Below, in pieces: positions 62,412 to 63,793 of a stretch of DNA of 64,000 bases (within the stretch, counting starts at the first letter, position 1; each line of letters opens with the position of its first letter). Origin of the DNA: Acanthosepion lycidas (taxonomy: Eukaryota > Mollusca > Cephalopoda > Sepiida > Sepiidae); assembly GCA_963932145.1 (NCBI GenBank), contig OZ010616.1, positions 47,319,750-47,383,749 on the forward strand. Reading direction: 5' to 3'. The translations under genes were made by a program, and so were the position numbers. Below the pieces are notes generated by a model, which worked only from the letters and a program-made list of their open reading frames with translations, ran no database searches and was not told where the DNA came from.

Positions 62412-62792
62412 ACAGCAGCAACAACAACATAATGTTTAGATATGTATATGAAATAACTTTTAAAGTAATGGCCTATAAAAATTAAAGTACTTTTGATACA
62501 CACTAATAATTATTGCTTGACAATTGAAATAAAAACTGTAATAAAGAAGTTTAGATTAATAAAAAAAAAACTTCTCAGGTATCATCTTTTATATTAAAAA
62601 ATTAAAAATGAAGTGTAGTTGAGGCGATAATGAGAACCTTGGTTGTGCAAAGAACTTTTCAGTATCCTTATTCAGTTTAGAATTTTAAAATCTTAACTAT
62701 TTAAAATGTTATTTTTCAGTTGAATGCAAGGGAAGATTCACAAGCGATACTTTCTCTGCAGATACAGAAGTAGACTTGGAAGTATATCTCAG
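13027..62792 (+). CDS. TRAPPC11: TRAPPC11, N-terminal half (17 exons, partial at right edge)
   Basis: TRAPPC11 (Foie gras) is a subunit of TRAPPIII, used in ER-to-Golgi transport, in autophagy and in glycosylation. I assembled 17 exons by splice sites and alignment to vertebrate TRAPPC11: 13027-13227, 19248-19420, 24932-25002, 29270-29384, 36749-36848, 37943-38016, 39069-39165, 39673-39806, 41905-42046, 46380-46470, 47477-47556, 50233-50311, 54838-54892, 55239-55384, 56907-56968, 58198-58324, 62720-62792. They sum to 1,820 nt (606 codons plus two bases). Phases join at every junction and no in-frame stop occurs. The Foie gras region corresponds to about residues 255-515 (exons 7-14). The C-terminal Gryzun region is off the right edge. 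The start codon sits in AAACATGG, a good context, directly after an acceptor. Exon identity is high throughout, so the gene looks intact. Host introns total about 48 kb. Confidence 0.96.
13853..13954. repeat. Perfect 27-bp inverted repeat (hairpin)
   Basis: 13853-13879 (CTGGAAGAATTTAGAGAATG...) is exactly repeated in reverse complement at 13928-13954. The 48-base spacer contains a second, imperfect inverted repeat (CAGTTAAC units at about 13885 and 13915). It directly precedes the mariner transposase remnant. Confidence 0.85.
13955..14820 (+). mobile_element. mariner-like transposase remnant
   Basis: Plus-strand frames resemble a mariner-type transposase in order. The N-terminal helix-turn-helix part runs [20 protein letters not shown] (from about 13972). 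Next come a WFSD-like block (about 14230), VSPKDV (about 14310), an [19 protein letters not shown] block (about 14398-14453), a [17 protein letters not shown] block (about 14597-14647, third catalytic Asp area) and a [14 protein letters not shown]-like end. Several frameshifts, stops and a poly-T insertion (14139-14158) kill it. The terminal repeats are not resolved. Confidence 0.82.
14939..14988. repeat. (TG)n(TA)n microsatellite
   Basis: About 11 TG units followed directly by about 12 TA units. It adjoins the inverted-repeat element that starts at about 15003. Confidence 0.95.
15003..15410. mobile_element. Inverted-repeat element (MITE), family M1 copy 1
   Basis: The left arm (TATATCAAGAACAGTTTTGG, then ACAAAGTGCAAAAATTTTGTG) pairs with the right part (CACAAACTTTTCTCATTTTG, CACTTAG at about 15379-15405). 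Inside lies a second inverted pair (TTGTTTCCATCAG near 15169 and ATGATGGAAACAAAAA near 15208). It shares ends and the TGTTTTGTCC...GGACTTCAT block with the copy at 33120-33492. No coding capacity is seen. Confidence 0.65.
15850..15985 (+). repeat. tRNA-derived SINE, family 3
   Basis: A-box-like GTGGTGTAATGGTTAGCAAG at 15861, then B-box-like GAGTTTGATTGTCACTGG at about 15914, 40-50 bases later. This matches the promoter geometry of a tRNA head. It is followed by the family body shared with 6215-6475 (ATACTT, CTTGTGCCACATC). Confidence 0.6.
16162..16263. mobile_element. mariner-derived MITE, copy 1, with TA target duplication
   Basis: A 102-bp palindromic element. Its ends are TTAGGTTGGTGCAAAAATAA and the reverse complement, flanked by TA on both sides (16160-16161, 16264-16265). 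These are the termini known from Hsmar1-type mariners and the human MADE1 MITE. The two halves pair along nearly their whole length and there is no coding space. Confidence 0.93.
16315..17070 (-). mobile_element. Tc1-like transposase remnant
   Basis: The minus strand shows Tc1/IS630 transposase pieces in order. Near 16640-16610 is [14 protein letters not shown] (family motif SDESRF around the second catalytic residue). Near 16390-16350 is [14 protein letters not shown] (family motif QQDNARPHTARV with the catalytic Asp changed to Asn here). The DNA-binding half towards 17070 is badly decayed. Stops and frameshifts are frequent, so it is dead. Confidence 0.72.
17097..17215 (+). pseudogene. 5S rRNA-derived pseudogene, full length
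   Basis: About 119 bases align with 5S rRNA from the 5' stem (GACCATATCATGTTGGAACA) through CTGAAGTTAAACAATGTTGA, GATCAGTACCTAGATGGGTG and CTTGGAAATACCAGATGTTG to the 3' stem (TAAGCTT). It is closer to functional 5S than the copy at 9293 but still carries many changes. A tRNA-type SINE starts about 10 bases downstream in the same orientation, so this may be a composite 5S-tRNA SINE or two adjacent insertions. Confidence 0.85.
17225..17395 (+). repeat. tRNA-derived SINE, family 1
   Basis: The head GTAATGAATAATAGCTCAG and B-box-like CAGAGTTCTAATTCCCG are followed by the body CATTATATTCACTTGTGTGC, GAGAAAGGTATGAATTCA and a GTAAGACTTGTATCACTAAA end, all shared with the copy at 3028-3190. Confidence 0.7.
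17770..17895 (-). repeat. SINE family 2, 3' fragment
   Basis: Matches, in reverse complement, the middle and 3' part of the family-2 SINEs at 27960-28335, 37420-37735 and 40000-40325 (GACATACATCTGAGGAAGAC and the block that precedes it). The head is missing. Confidence 0.5.
19248..19420 (+). CDS. TRAPPC11: TRAPPC11 coding exon 2
   Basis: Starts in phase 0 after ATTTCAG and ends in phase 2 before GTATGA. It encodes [40 protein letters not shown] and [10 protein letters not shown], nearly identical to the vertebrate protein ([20 protein letters not shown]). Confidence 0.96.
19600..19657. repeat. (AC)n(AT)n microsatellite
   Basis: About 12 AC units run into about 17 AT units. It forms the left border of repeat R1 copy 1. 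Confidence 0.95.
19658..20210 (+). mobile_element. Dispersed element R1, copy 1, bounded by (TA)n
   Basis: About 550 bases shared, in reverse complement, with 23885-24430. Shared blocks include TATCAGTGTGTCAAACTTTT, AAAATAATTCTTTGTACAGA, AAGTAAGGACCTA, GGAGTAGATGTG-type sequence near 20115 and TCAAGAGCC near 20149. An AT array lies to its left and a TG/TA array (20205-20275) to its right. No protein-coding frame was found. Confidence 0.8.
20205..20282. repeat. Compound (TG)n(TA)n(CA)n microsatellite
   Basis: TG units, an interrupted TA array and five CA units. It forms the right border of R1 copy 1. Confidence 0.9.
21154..22400 (+). mobile_element. Tc1-like DNA transposon, 5' part, interrupted
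   Basis: Begins after TA with CAGTGGGGAAAATAAGTATT, and the terminal region runs to about 21310 (CTAGAAAATCACATT). The element resumes at about 22140 with CTCATTACCTGTATAAAAGA. Then comes a start-like [20 protein letters not shown] (22226-22285) followed in other frames by the helix-turn-helix sequence that matches [15 protein letters not shown] of related elements. Both the termini and this leader-plus-N-terminus resemble Tc1-like elements familiar from fish. About 800 bases between the two parts look foreign. The catalytic domain is absent. Confidence 0.75.
22459..22500. repeat. 42-bp near-perfect palindrome
   Basis: Arms 22459-22478 (GGAACTTGATTGGATATGAC) and 22481-22500 pair with one mismatch around a two-base AA centre. 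Confidence 0.9.
23662..23706. repeat. (TG)n(TA)n microsatellite
   Basis: Five TG units followed by about 18 TA units, then a T run. Confidence 0.95.
23866..24463 (-). mobile_element. Dispersed element R1, copy 2, bounded by (TA)n
   Basis: The core 23885-24430 is the reverse complement of 19658-20210, with about one difference per several bases. (TA)n arrays lie on both sides (23866-23884; 24429-24463), as for copy 1. Together the pair could fold intron 2 into a stem with a roughly 3.7-kb loop. Confidence 0.8.
24539..24640. mobile_element. mariner-derived MITE, copy 2
   Basis: 102 bp, the same family and length as 16162-16263. It has TTAGGTTGGTGCAAAAATAA on the left, CCAACCTGA on the right (one change from the perfect end) and TA on both sides. 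The halves pair almost perfectly (GACGTAATAATGTC and GACATTATTACGTC). Confidence 0.93.
24932..25002 (+). CDS. TRAPPC11: TRAPPC11 coding exon 3
   Basis: 71 nt, entering in phase 2 after TTTTTTACAG and leaving in phase 1 before GTAAGC. It encodes [20 protein letters not shown] then LPP, matching vertebrate [20 protein letters not shown]. Confidence 0.95.
25262..25595. repeat. Diverged local triplication
   Basis: The blocks ATATTGAATTAAGAATATTT...GAGCTGCACT (about 25316), ACATTGAATTAAGACTATTT...GAGCTGCACTTTA (about 25412) and ATGTTGAATTGAAACTATTT...GAGTTGTACTTTA (about 25532) are three copies of one segment. Flanking TTTTTAAATGTATTC and TTTAAGCTATTTA blocks are also repeated. Confidence 0.75.
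26243..26351. repeat. Recent 55-bp tandem duplication
   Basis: Two adjacent copies starting AAGAATTCTGTTTCCCCACA at 26243 and 26298 differ at one base within the shared block (TAGATACC against TAAATACC). Confidence 0.93.
26965..27120 (+). repeat. tRNA-derived SINE, family 1
   Basis: Head GATAGCAGCTTGGAATGAGG, B-box-like GAGTTAGAATTCCAGTC, then CATTATATACACTTACTC, GAAATGTATGGTTCCATCTT and GTTAGATAGTAGGACTTG. It follows the family order and ends in an A-run. Confidence 0.7.
27283..27655 (-). mobile_element. Non-LTR retrotransposon 3' end (family A, copy 4)
   Basis: Minus strand, with tail at 27283-27310 (reverse complement of CTTGGGGTGAAATGATTAAA). The C-terminal RT region is recognisable in pieces ([20 protein letters not shown] at about 27522-27463, [10 protein letters not shown] upstream). 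It is 5' truncated and dead. Confidence 0.82.
27960..28335 (-). repeat. SINE, family 2
   Basis: Reverse complement shows a tRNA-like head with B-box-like GAGTTTAATCCCTG and then the family body ending GAAGAAAGCCAATGTACGC, AATGGCTGAAACATTC, AACAACAAAGATGAGGACAA. The copies at 37420-37735 and 40000-40325 share this 3' module. Confidence 0.65.
28532..29095 (+). mobile_element. pogo/Tigger-like DNA transposon remnant
   Basis: Begins CAGGTTGAGTATCCTTTATC, the type of terminal inverted repeat known from Tigger/pogo elements. From 28797 the frames match the N-terminal CENP-B-like DNA-binding domain: [20 protein letters not shown], then in other frames VLEQPP and KIVKVFLL-like pieces of the second helix-turn-helix. 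Multiple frameshifts and stops are present. The catalytic part and the 3' terminus are missing. Confidence 0.75.
29270..29384 (+). CDS. TRAPPC11: TRAPPC11 coding exon 4
   Basis: Enters in phase 1 after TTTTTCAG and leaves in phase 2 before GTAAGT. It encodes [20 protein letters not shown] and [16 protein letters not shown], matching vertebrate [20 protein letters not shown] and [13 protein letters not shown]. Confidence 0.96.
29544..29586. repeat. (TG)n(TA)n microsatellite
   Basis: About 15 TG units followed by about six TA units, 160 bases after exon 4. Confidence 0.95.
29623..29929. mobile_element. MITE with ~85-bp inverted ends
   Basis: The left arm (GTCTATTATGTTTCATCATG ... GGCTTTAGTTTCAGGAGAAA, 29648-29711) pairs with the right arm (TTTTCTCCCAAAACTAAAGC ... 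CATGATCAAACATAATAGAC, 29848-29900). The outer ends run into (TA)n on the right. No coding frame was found. Confidence 0.8.
29968..30074. mobile_element. 107-bp hairpin MITE
   Basis: 42-base arms at 29968-30009 (GGATTGATGTGAGTTTGTAA...) and 30033-30074 match at 40 of 42 positions in reverse complement around a 23-base loop. It lies between (TA)n arrays. Confidence 0.9.
30295..30475 (-). repeat. tRNA-derived SINE, family 1
   Basis: In reverse complement: GAGTAATGGATGGTGGCATG, then a good B box GAGTTCGAATTCCAGTC, then ATTACATTCACTTATGTGCT, GAAAGGTATTAATCCTCTTC and GAGCTATGGGTAAATAGTAG. It is the best-preserved family-1 copy. Confidence 0.75.
31904..31937. repeat. (TG)n(TA)n microsatellite
   Basis: Seven TG units followed by about ten TA units. 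Confidence 0.93.
32223..32320. repeat. 50-bp tandem duplication
   Basis: Two copies starting ATCCAACTAGG at 32223 and 32273 (GAAAGAAAAATCTAATG in both) with about four differences. Short repeats of ATATTGGATATT follow at 32346-32390. Confidence 0.88.
33120..33492. mobile_element. Inverted-repeat element (MITE), family M1 copy 2
   Basis: The left arm (TATATCAAGAACAATTTTAG, GACAAAGTGGAAAATG, TTTTGTCCTCTAGAAGGACT) pairs with the right arm (AAGTCCTTCTAGAGGATCAA, TTTTCCACTTAATCATTC, ATTGTTCTGATATATA). The arms are about 90-100 bases. It is related to 15003-15410. Confidence 0.82.
33484..34668. mobile_element. Foldback-like element with repetitive ends
   Basis: The left end has GGTAAAAATGGC twice (33509, 33537). 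The right end has the reverse complement several times, including four near-identical TGCCATTTTT(TTCCGC) units at 34587-34645. Next to these, TGATATATA-AAATGTA-type ends are inverted. Further in, a CTAAAGCTCCCCACTC block (33676) is inverted relative to the GAGTGGGGGACTTAGCC block (34443). A second AACTTAGCCCC unit is at 34349. A TA array lies inside (34145-34168). No transposase frame. Confidence 0.6.
34903..35871. mobile_element. Long-inverted-repeat element, ~970 bp
   Basis: The left arm, AATGACCTTACTTGGTTAGC (from 34965) and TACCGTTTTTGCTCTACAGA, pairs with the right arm, AGTGCAGCAAAAACAGTAGC (from 35761) and CAACCATGAAAAACTAATGT. Pairing of lower quality extends to both ends. No coding frame is recognised in the core (35050-35700). 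Confidence 0.7.
35955..36520 (-). mobile_element. Inverted-repeat element, family M2 copy 1
   Basis: Outer arms pair (GATAAAACCTAAACATGATG near 36022 with CATATGTTTAGGTTTTATTA near 36439, plus AAATTTACTTTC/GAAGTGAATTTATACA). Read on the minus strand, its right half matches 58670-58830 almost base for base (ATGATTAGAATTTTAATAAA, TTTATACATTTTCTTTGTTC, TTGAGAAGTGACAACAAAAA). No coding frame. Confidence 0.8.
36749..36848 (+). CDS. TRAPPC11: TRAPPC11 coding exon 5
   Basis: 100 nt, entering in phase 2 and leaving in phase 0 before GTGAGT. It encodes [20 protein letters not shown] and [13 protein letters not shown] (vertebrate [32 protein letters not shown]). Confidence 0.96.
36849..37942. other. 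TRAPPC11 intron 5 (1,094 bp)
   Basis: Contains one family-2 SINE (listed) and a long poly-T/polypyrimidine acceptor at 37920-37942. Nothing else was recognised. Confidence 0.8.
37420..37735 (+). repeat. tRNA-derived SINE, family 2
   Basis: Plus-strand head with A-box-like TAGCCTAATGGGTTAAAATG and B-box-like ACTTGAACTCAGTG. Then comes the body with AAGGATTCAGTTCAAAATTC and the 3' module CCTGAGGAAGGCTGGAGAGC, AAGCTGAAATGTGGTAAT, AACAACAAAGATGAGGACAA. Confidence 0.7.
37943..38016 (+). CDS. TRAPPC11: TRAPPC11 coding exon 6
   Basis: 74 nt, phase 0 in and phase 2 out before GTAAGT. It encodes [20 protein letters not shown] then HTAL (vertebrate [20 protein letters not shown]). Confidence 0.96.
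38017..39068. other. TRAPPC11 intron 6 (1,052 bp)
   Basis: Contains a mariner transposase fragment (listed). The rest is AT-rich without recognised content. Confidence 0.8.
38155..38370 (-). mobile_element. mariner-like transposase fragment
   Basis: The minus strand encodes [20 protein letters not shown], then [20 protein letters not shown] and [11 protein letters not shown]. This is the same stretch as in the mariner remnant at 14350-14500, so the two belong to one family. Only the central catalytic segment survives. Confidence 0.82.
39069..39165 (+). CDS. TRAPPC11: TRAPPC11 coding exon 7
   Basis: 97 nt, phase 2 in and phase 0 out before GTAAAG. It encodes [20 protein letters not shown] then [13 protein letters not shown] (vertebrate ETNILEIKTMAGFINYK). 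The Foie gras region starts about here. Confidence 0.95.
39166..39672. other. TRAPPC11 intron 7 (507 bp)
   Basis: AT-rich intron. No repeat or RNA feature was recognised. Confidence 0.7.
39673..39806 (+). CDS. TRAPPC11: TRAPPC11 coding exon 8
   Basis: 134 nt, phase 0 in and phase 2 out before GTAAGA. It encodes [30 protein letters not shown] and [10 protein letters not shown] (vertebrate [28 protein letters not shown]). Confidence 0.96.
40000..40325 (-). repeat. tRNA-derived SINE, family 2
   Basis: Reverse complement starts with the clear A box TGGCCCAGTGGATAAAGCAT (near 40310) and a weak B box (GATTTCAAAACC). The 3' module follows: ATCTGAAGAAGGTCGGAGTG, TACAATGACTGAAATGTCAT and AATAAAGATGAAGACATCAG. 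It is the clearest tRNA head of this family. Confidence 0.75.
41090..41440 (+). mobile_element. Possible Penelope-like element C-terminal fragment
   Basis: Plus-strand frames give [20 protein letters not shown] then LRMVDHV and a later [20 protein letters not shown]. The order (a charged ERLxxHQ helix, a histidine, then ExxLxRxxI) is like the end of GIY-YIG-bearing retroelement proteins. The evidence is thin, since no GIY or YIG motif is seen in this scrap. It is short and frameshifted. Confidence 0.4.
41640..41795 (-). repeat. tRNA-derived SINE, family 1
   Basis: In reverse complement: GGGTGTAATGGATAGTGATG, B-box-like GAGTTTGAATTTGGG, then ATTACATTTACTTATGTGCA, GAGAAAGGTATGAATTCATC and AGCTATGGGTTAAATAGTAG. 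Confidence 0.75.
41905..42046 (+). CDS. TRAPPC11: TRAPPC11 coding exon 9
   Basis: 142 nt, phase 2 in and phase 0 out before GTGAGT. It encodes [40 protein letters not shown] and LCKELCK. This is the most conserved part of the Foie gras region (vertebrate [20 protein letters not shown]). Confidence 0.97.
42852..42952 (+). mobile_element. mariner 5' end, truncated
   Basis: Starts TTAGGTTGGTGCAAAAATAA after TA, like the two 102-bp MITEs. It then continues with different sequence (GTCGTTTTCTCACATATGTT...) that looks like the 5' leader of a longer mariner, and stops at the TA/CA array. It is a plausible relative of the autonomous parent of the MITEs. Confidence 0.65.
42956..43530. repeat. CA/TA-rich compound satellite block
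   Basis: About 570 bases made almost wholly of TA, CA, CATA, CACATA and TACA units in irregular order, with two A9-type interruptions. Open frames across it on both strands are a by-product of the repeat (Tyr/Ile/His/Thr or Cys/Val/Tyr only). Confidence 0.9.
45836..46065 (+). mobile_element. mariner-like terminal fragment (tentative)
   Basis: TATGAGGGTGAGTCAAAAAT resembles the start of some mariner terminal repeats (TA then CGAGGGTGAGTCAAAA-type). The following 200 bases contain no transposase that I recognise. Confidence 0.3.
46380..46470 (+). CDS. TRAPPC11: TRAPPC11 coding exon 10
   Basis: 91 nt, phase 0 in and phase 1 out before GTAAAT. It encodes [20 protein letters not shown] then [10 protein letters not shown]. 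The anchor is LDFYGQRxWRQG, identical in vertebrates apart from one residue; the first half is variable in the family. Confidence 0.94.
46471..47476. other. TRAPPC11 intron 10 (1,006 bp)
   Basis: Contains a LINE 3' end (listed). Otherwise nothing was recognised. Confidence 0.75.
46620..46922 (+). mobile_element. Non-LTR retrotransposon 3' end (family A, copy 5)
   Basis: Encodes [20 protein letters not shown] then [13 protein letters not shown] and a stop (46708-46807), the very C-terminus of the family A RT. The 3' UTR and tail follow (CTTACTTGGGCTGAAATGAT, then TAAAAAAAA). Confidence 0.85.
47477..47556 (+). CDS. TRAPPC11: TRAPPC11 coding exon 11
   Basis: 80 nt, phase 1 in and phase 0 out before GTAAAT. 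It encodes [20 protein letters not shown] then ELEVDHS (vertebrate [20 protein letters not shown] VVHS). Confidence 0.94.
47557..50232. other. TRAPPC11 intron 11 (2,676 bp)
   Basis: Has a 30-base poly-T run (47729-47758), a degenerate scrap of the family A LINE tail near 48435-48480 (GTGGCCTTATTGCCTTGCTT) and short ATT repeats near 48725. I recognise nothing else. Confidence 0.7.
50233..50311 (+). CDS. TRAPPC11: TRAPPC11 coding exon 12
   Basis: 79 nt, phase 0 in and phase 1 out. It encodes [20 protein letters not shown] then RMKRHL (vertebrate [26 protein letters not shown]). The donor is GTTAGT, weaker than the others in the gene. Confidence 0.95.
50500..50945 (-). repeat. Dispersed repeat R2 with minisatellite, copy 1
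   Basis: Reverse complement runs GGTTTGGTTTGTTTCATGGC, CAACCCATTGAGTCAAGTAA, then three to four units around TACTGCTGGTAATTTTT, then ATAATGTTTTGACCCCAGTT, GGGGGTTAACTGTTTGACCA and CCCTAACAGGTG. The same order is seen on the plus strand at 63600-64000. Confidence 0.8.
51165..51500 (+). mobile_element. Non-LTR retrotransposon fragment (family B), inter-domain part
   Basis: Frames read [20 protein letters not shown] then, in another frame, [18 protein letters not shown]. This is like the stretch between endonuclease and RT of LINEs related to the fragment at 12060-12525 (family consensus WMTxEILxLM, REAKEEWLxEKCxEIE). One frame change and stops make it dead. Confidence 0.6.
51501..52015 (+). 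mobile_element. Helitron-like fragment (helicase C-terminus)
   Basis: At 51842-51960 the plus strand reads [20 protein letters not shown], followed in the same frame by LAPERNI, a stop, and VWPIVCWML. This matches the last helicase motifs of Helitron Rep/Hel proteins (TINKSQGQTL ... LPxPVFxHGQLYVAxSR). The preceding 300 bases (AAATTCTGTGACTTTCATTA..., CAATCAAAACTAAATTTGGG) look repetitive. The 3' hairpin and CTRR end were not found. Confidence 0.55.
53132..53210. repeat. Long (TG)n(TA)n microsatellite
   Basis: About nine TG units followed by about 31 TA units and a T run. It lies at the 3' tail of the adjacent LINE copy. Confidence 0.95.
53215..54024 (-). mobile_element. Non-LTR retrotransposon 3' end (family A, copy 6, youngest)
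   Basis: Best-preserved copy of family A. One open frame (53758-53393) encodes [75 protein letters not shown] and [16 protein letters not shown], the C-terminal domain of a jockey/CR1-like RT. Upstream pieces ([20 protein letters not shown] near 54015-53956, then [20 protein letters not shown] near 53910-53851) continue the RT thumb. The tail is at 53215-53240, the reverse complement of CTTGGGGTGAAATGCTTAAA. It is 5' truncated at a TA array (54025-54057). Confidence 0.9.
54838..54892 (+). CDS. TRAPPC11: TRAPPC11 coding exon 13
   Basis: 55 nt, phase 1 in and phase 2 out before GTAAGT. It encodes [19 protein letters not shown], close to vertebrate MVQMGEEYYYAKDYTKALK. It is too short for a naive frame search. 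Confidence 0.95.
54893..55238. other. TRAPPC11 intron 13 (346 bp)
   Basis: The shortest intron in the window, with a (CA)n array at 55152-55182 and otherwise AT-rich. Confidence 0.8.
55239..55384 (+). CDS. TRAPPC11: TRAPPC11 coding exon 14
   Basis: 146 nt, phase 2 in and phase 1 out. It encodes [40 protein letters not shown] and VCLELTGQ (vertebrate [34 protein letters not shown]). It ends at the unusual donor GTATCCTT. Confidence 0.94.
55385..56906 (+). other. TRAPPC11 intron 14, U12-type
   Basis: This 1,522-bp intron has the minor-spliceosome donor GTATCCTT (55385-55392). It also has a branch-point match TTCCTTAA (56887-56894) that puts the branch adenosine 12-13 bases from the acceptor AG at 56905-56906. 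There is no normal polypyrimidine tract before the acceptor. All other donors in the gene are ordinary U2 sites. Inside, 55560-55840 and 56400-56740 look like dispersed repeats by texture, but I could not name them. Confidence 0.85.
56907..56968 (+). CDS. TRAPPC11: TRAPPC11 coding exon 15 (short, diverged)
   Basis: 62 nt, phase 1 in and phase 0 out before GTAAGT. It encodes [20 protein letters not shown] then S. I placed it by phase and by length: vertebrate TRAPPC11 has exactly 22 residues between the conserved LELLG and NESPDPEP ([20 protein letters not shown] LM), and this exon with its split codon supplies the same number. EEKTR...NFIRVM lines up with [16 protein letters not shown]. Confidence 0.88.
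56969..58197. other. TRAPPC11 intron 15 (1,229 bp)
   Basis: AT-rich intron. Nothing was recognised inside. Confidence 0.7.
58198..58324 (+). CDS. TRAPPC11: TRAPPC11 coding exon 16
   Basis: 127 nt, phase 0 in and phase 1 out before GTAAGT. It encodes [40 protein letters not shown] and PF (vertebrate NESPDPEPDCD...AQKLWADR...VQDFVPF). Confidence 0.94.
58619..59058 (+). mobile_element. Inverted-repeat element, family M2 copy 2
   Basis: Ends pair (CAATGCTATTACTGTATAC near 58666 with GTATACAGTAATGGCAATAT near 59006; CTCCCTCAGCAATGTTTG with AAACATTGCTGAGGGAGTTA). The left inner part (ATGATTAGAATTTTAATAAA, TTTATACATTTTCTTTATTC) matches the minus strand of 36150-36490. About 440 bp, non-coding. Confidence 0.85.
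61090..61390. repeat. Tandem ~108-bp units, block 1
   Basis: Almost three units built on GTATATGAAATAAACTTTGA, GTAAAAGTCTGCAACAATG and TTTTGATACACCCTAGTAGA. Related units, in the same orientation, are at 62215-62520. Confidence 0.8.
61880..62225 (-). repeat. LINE-tailed repeat with ~180-bp units, copy 1
   Basis: On the minus strand it ends GTTTGGGGTGAATTGATTTA then A-rich, like the family A LINE tail. The body is instead two tandem units containing GTTCACACTCTTCC, AGGAGTAGATAGGTTTGCCT and CTAATATCTCTGCCTAAGCT. Copy 2 is at 63125-63490. Confidence 0.75.
62215..62520. repeat. Tandem ~108-bp units, block 2
   Basis: Three diverged units (ATATAAACTTTGAAGTAAAG; GAAATAAGCTTTAGAATAAA; GAAATAACTTTTAAAGTAAT), each with a TTTGATAC- or TTTCATAC-type end, interrupted by a TA array (62378-62408). 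Confidence 0.78.
62720..62792 (+). CDS. TRAPPC11: TRAPPC11 coding exon 17 (last in window)
   Basis: 73 nt, phase 1 in and phase 2 out before GTAAGC. It encodes [20 protein letters not shown] then EVYLR (vertebrate [20 protein letters not shown] DIYLK). The rest of the gene is beyond the right edge. Confidence 0.93.
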
Positions 62793-63124
62793 GTAAGCTG
62801 AATTTAAAAATTTTCAGCAATATTCTTTCTTAAATAAATGCTTTGTATAATATCTGGTTTCAGATATATGAAAAAAGTAAAACCAAGATAGTATTTGATT
62901 ATCAAGGATGAATTAGATTTTCTGAATGGTTTTTAGCTAAATCTAATTAAAAAACAGAAATAAATTGTATCTGAATACTGACACATAGCCATGATGGATG
63001 CTACAAATGAAATTTGTTCAAGATACAACTTACATTAAAAAGATTCTTTTTTGTTATATAAGAGAAGAGAATTTCATATAACAACTATTATTACATTCAT
63101 TTTTTATTTATTTTAGTTGTTACA

Positions 63125-63490
63125 ATACTTTGTATTGCATCCATTCACCCCAAGCAAGGTGCTAATGTCACAAAGATGCAAGAATGAGAAGACATTAGAA
63201 TAAACTGAAAACTCATTCCTAAATAGAAAAAAAAAAGGGATAAACCTTTACTCCTGTTCAAAAGACCATGGAGAAGTGTGAACCGGACAATAGACAAACC
63301 TATCTCCTCCTAGTGTGGGAAAATAAAAAAAATTTCAGAGTTTAGGTAGAAATGTTAGAAGTATAAGAATTGAAGTAGACTTTAGAAGTAAACAGAAATC
63401 CAATCATAAACACGAAACAAAGGATAAACTTCTACTCCTGTTCAAAAACCTGGGAGGAGTGTGAACCTGACAATAGGCAATCCTAAATTT
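63125..63490 (-). repeat. LINE-tailed repeat with ~180-bp units, copy 2
   Basis: Minus-strand tail CTTGCTTGGGGTGAATGGAT (near 63140-63160) is essentially the family A LINE tail. Two tandem units follow, with GGTTCACACTTCTCC or GTTCACACTCCTCC and AACAGGAGTARAARTTTATCC. It starts about 330 bases after exon 17. Confidence 0.75.
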
Positions 63491-63599
63491 ATTAGAATTT
63501 AACAATTAACATTCTGGAGGTGATTTTGTTTGCAAAGCAAAAATTTTATCCTGCCACTGCAAGTGACTCAGATGAATGAATAATAGCGTTTGAATTTTG

Positions 63600-63760
63600 C
63601 AGATGGTTTGGTTTGTTTTACGGCATATCAACCTCAATGGGTTATTTAATGCCCACAAAATTTTTATTGCTGGTAATTTTATTTTTTTATCAAATGTATT
63701 GCTGGTAAAAAATTTTTCCTTCAAAAATCTATTTCTGATAATATTTTTTCTTCAACAATA

Positions 63761-63793
<33 letters not shown>

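Larger units (their letters stand above)
58325..62719. other. TRAPPC11 intron 16 (4,395 bp)
   Basis: Holds an M2 inverted-repeat element, AATCACAAACTCT repeats at 59615-59680, two blocks of about 108-bp tandem units, and a LINE-tailed repeat with about 180-bp units. The sections 59060-59600, 59830-61080 and 61390-61880 carry dispersed-repeat-like text that I cannot assign. Confidence 0.75.
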
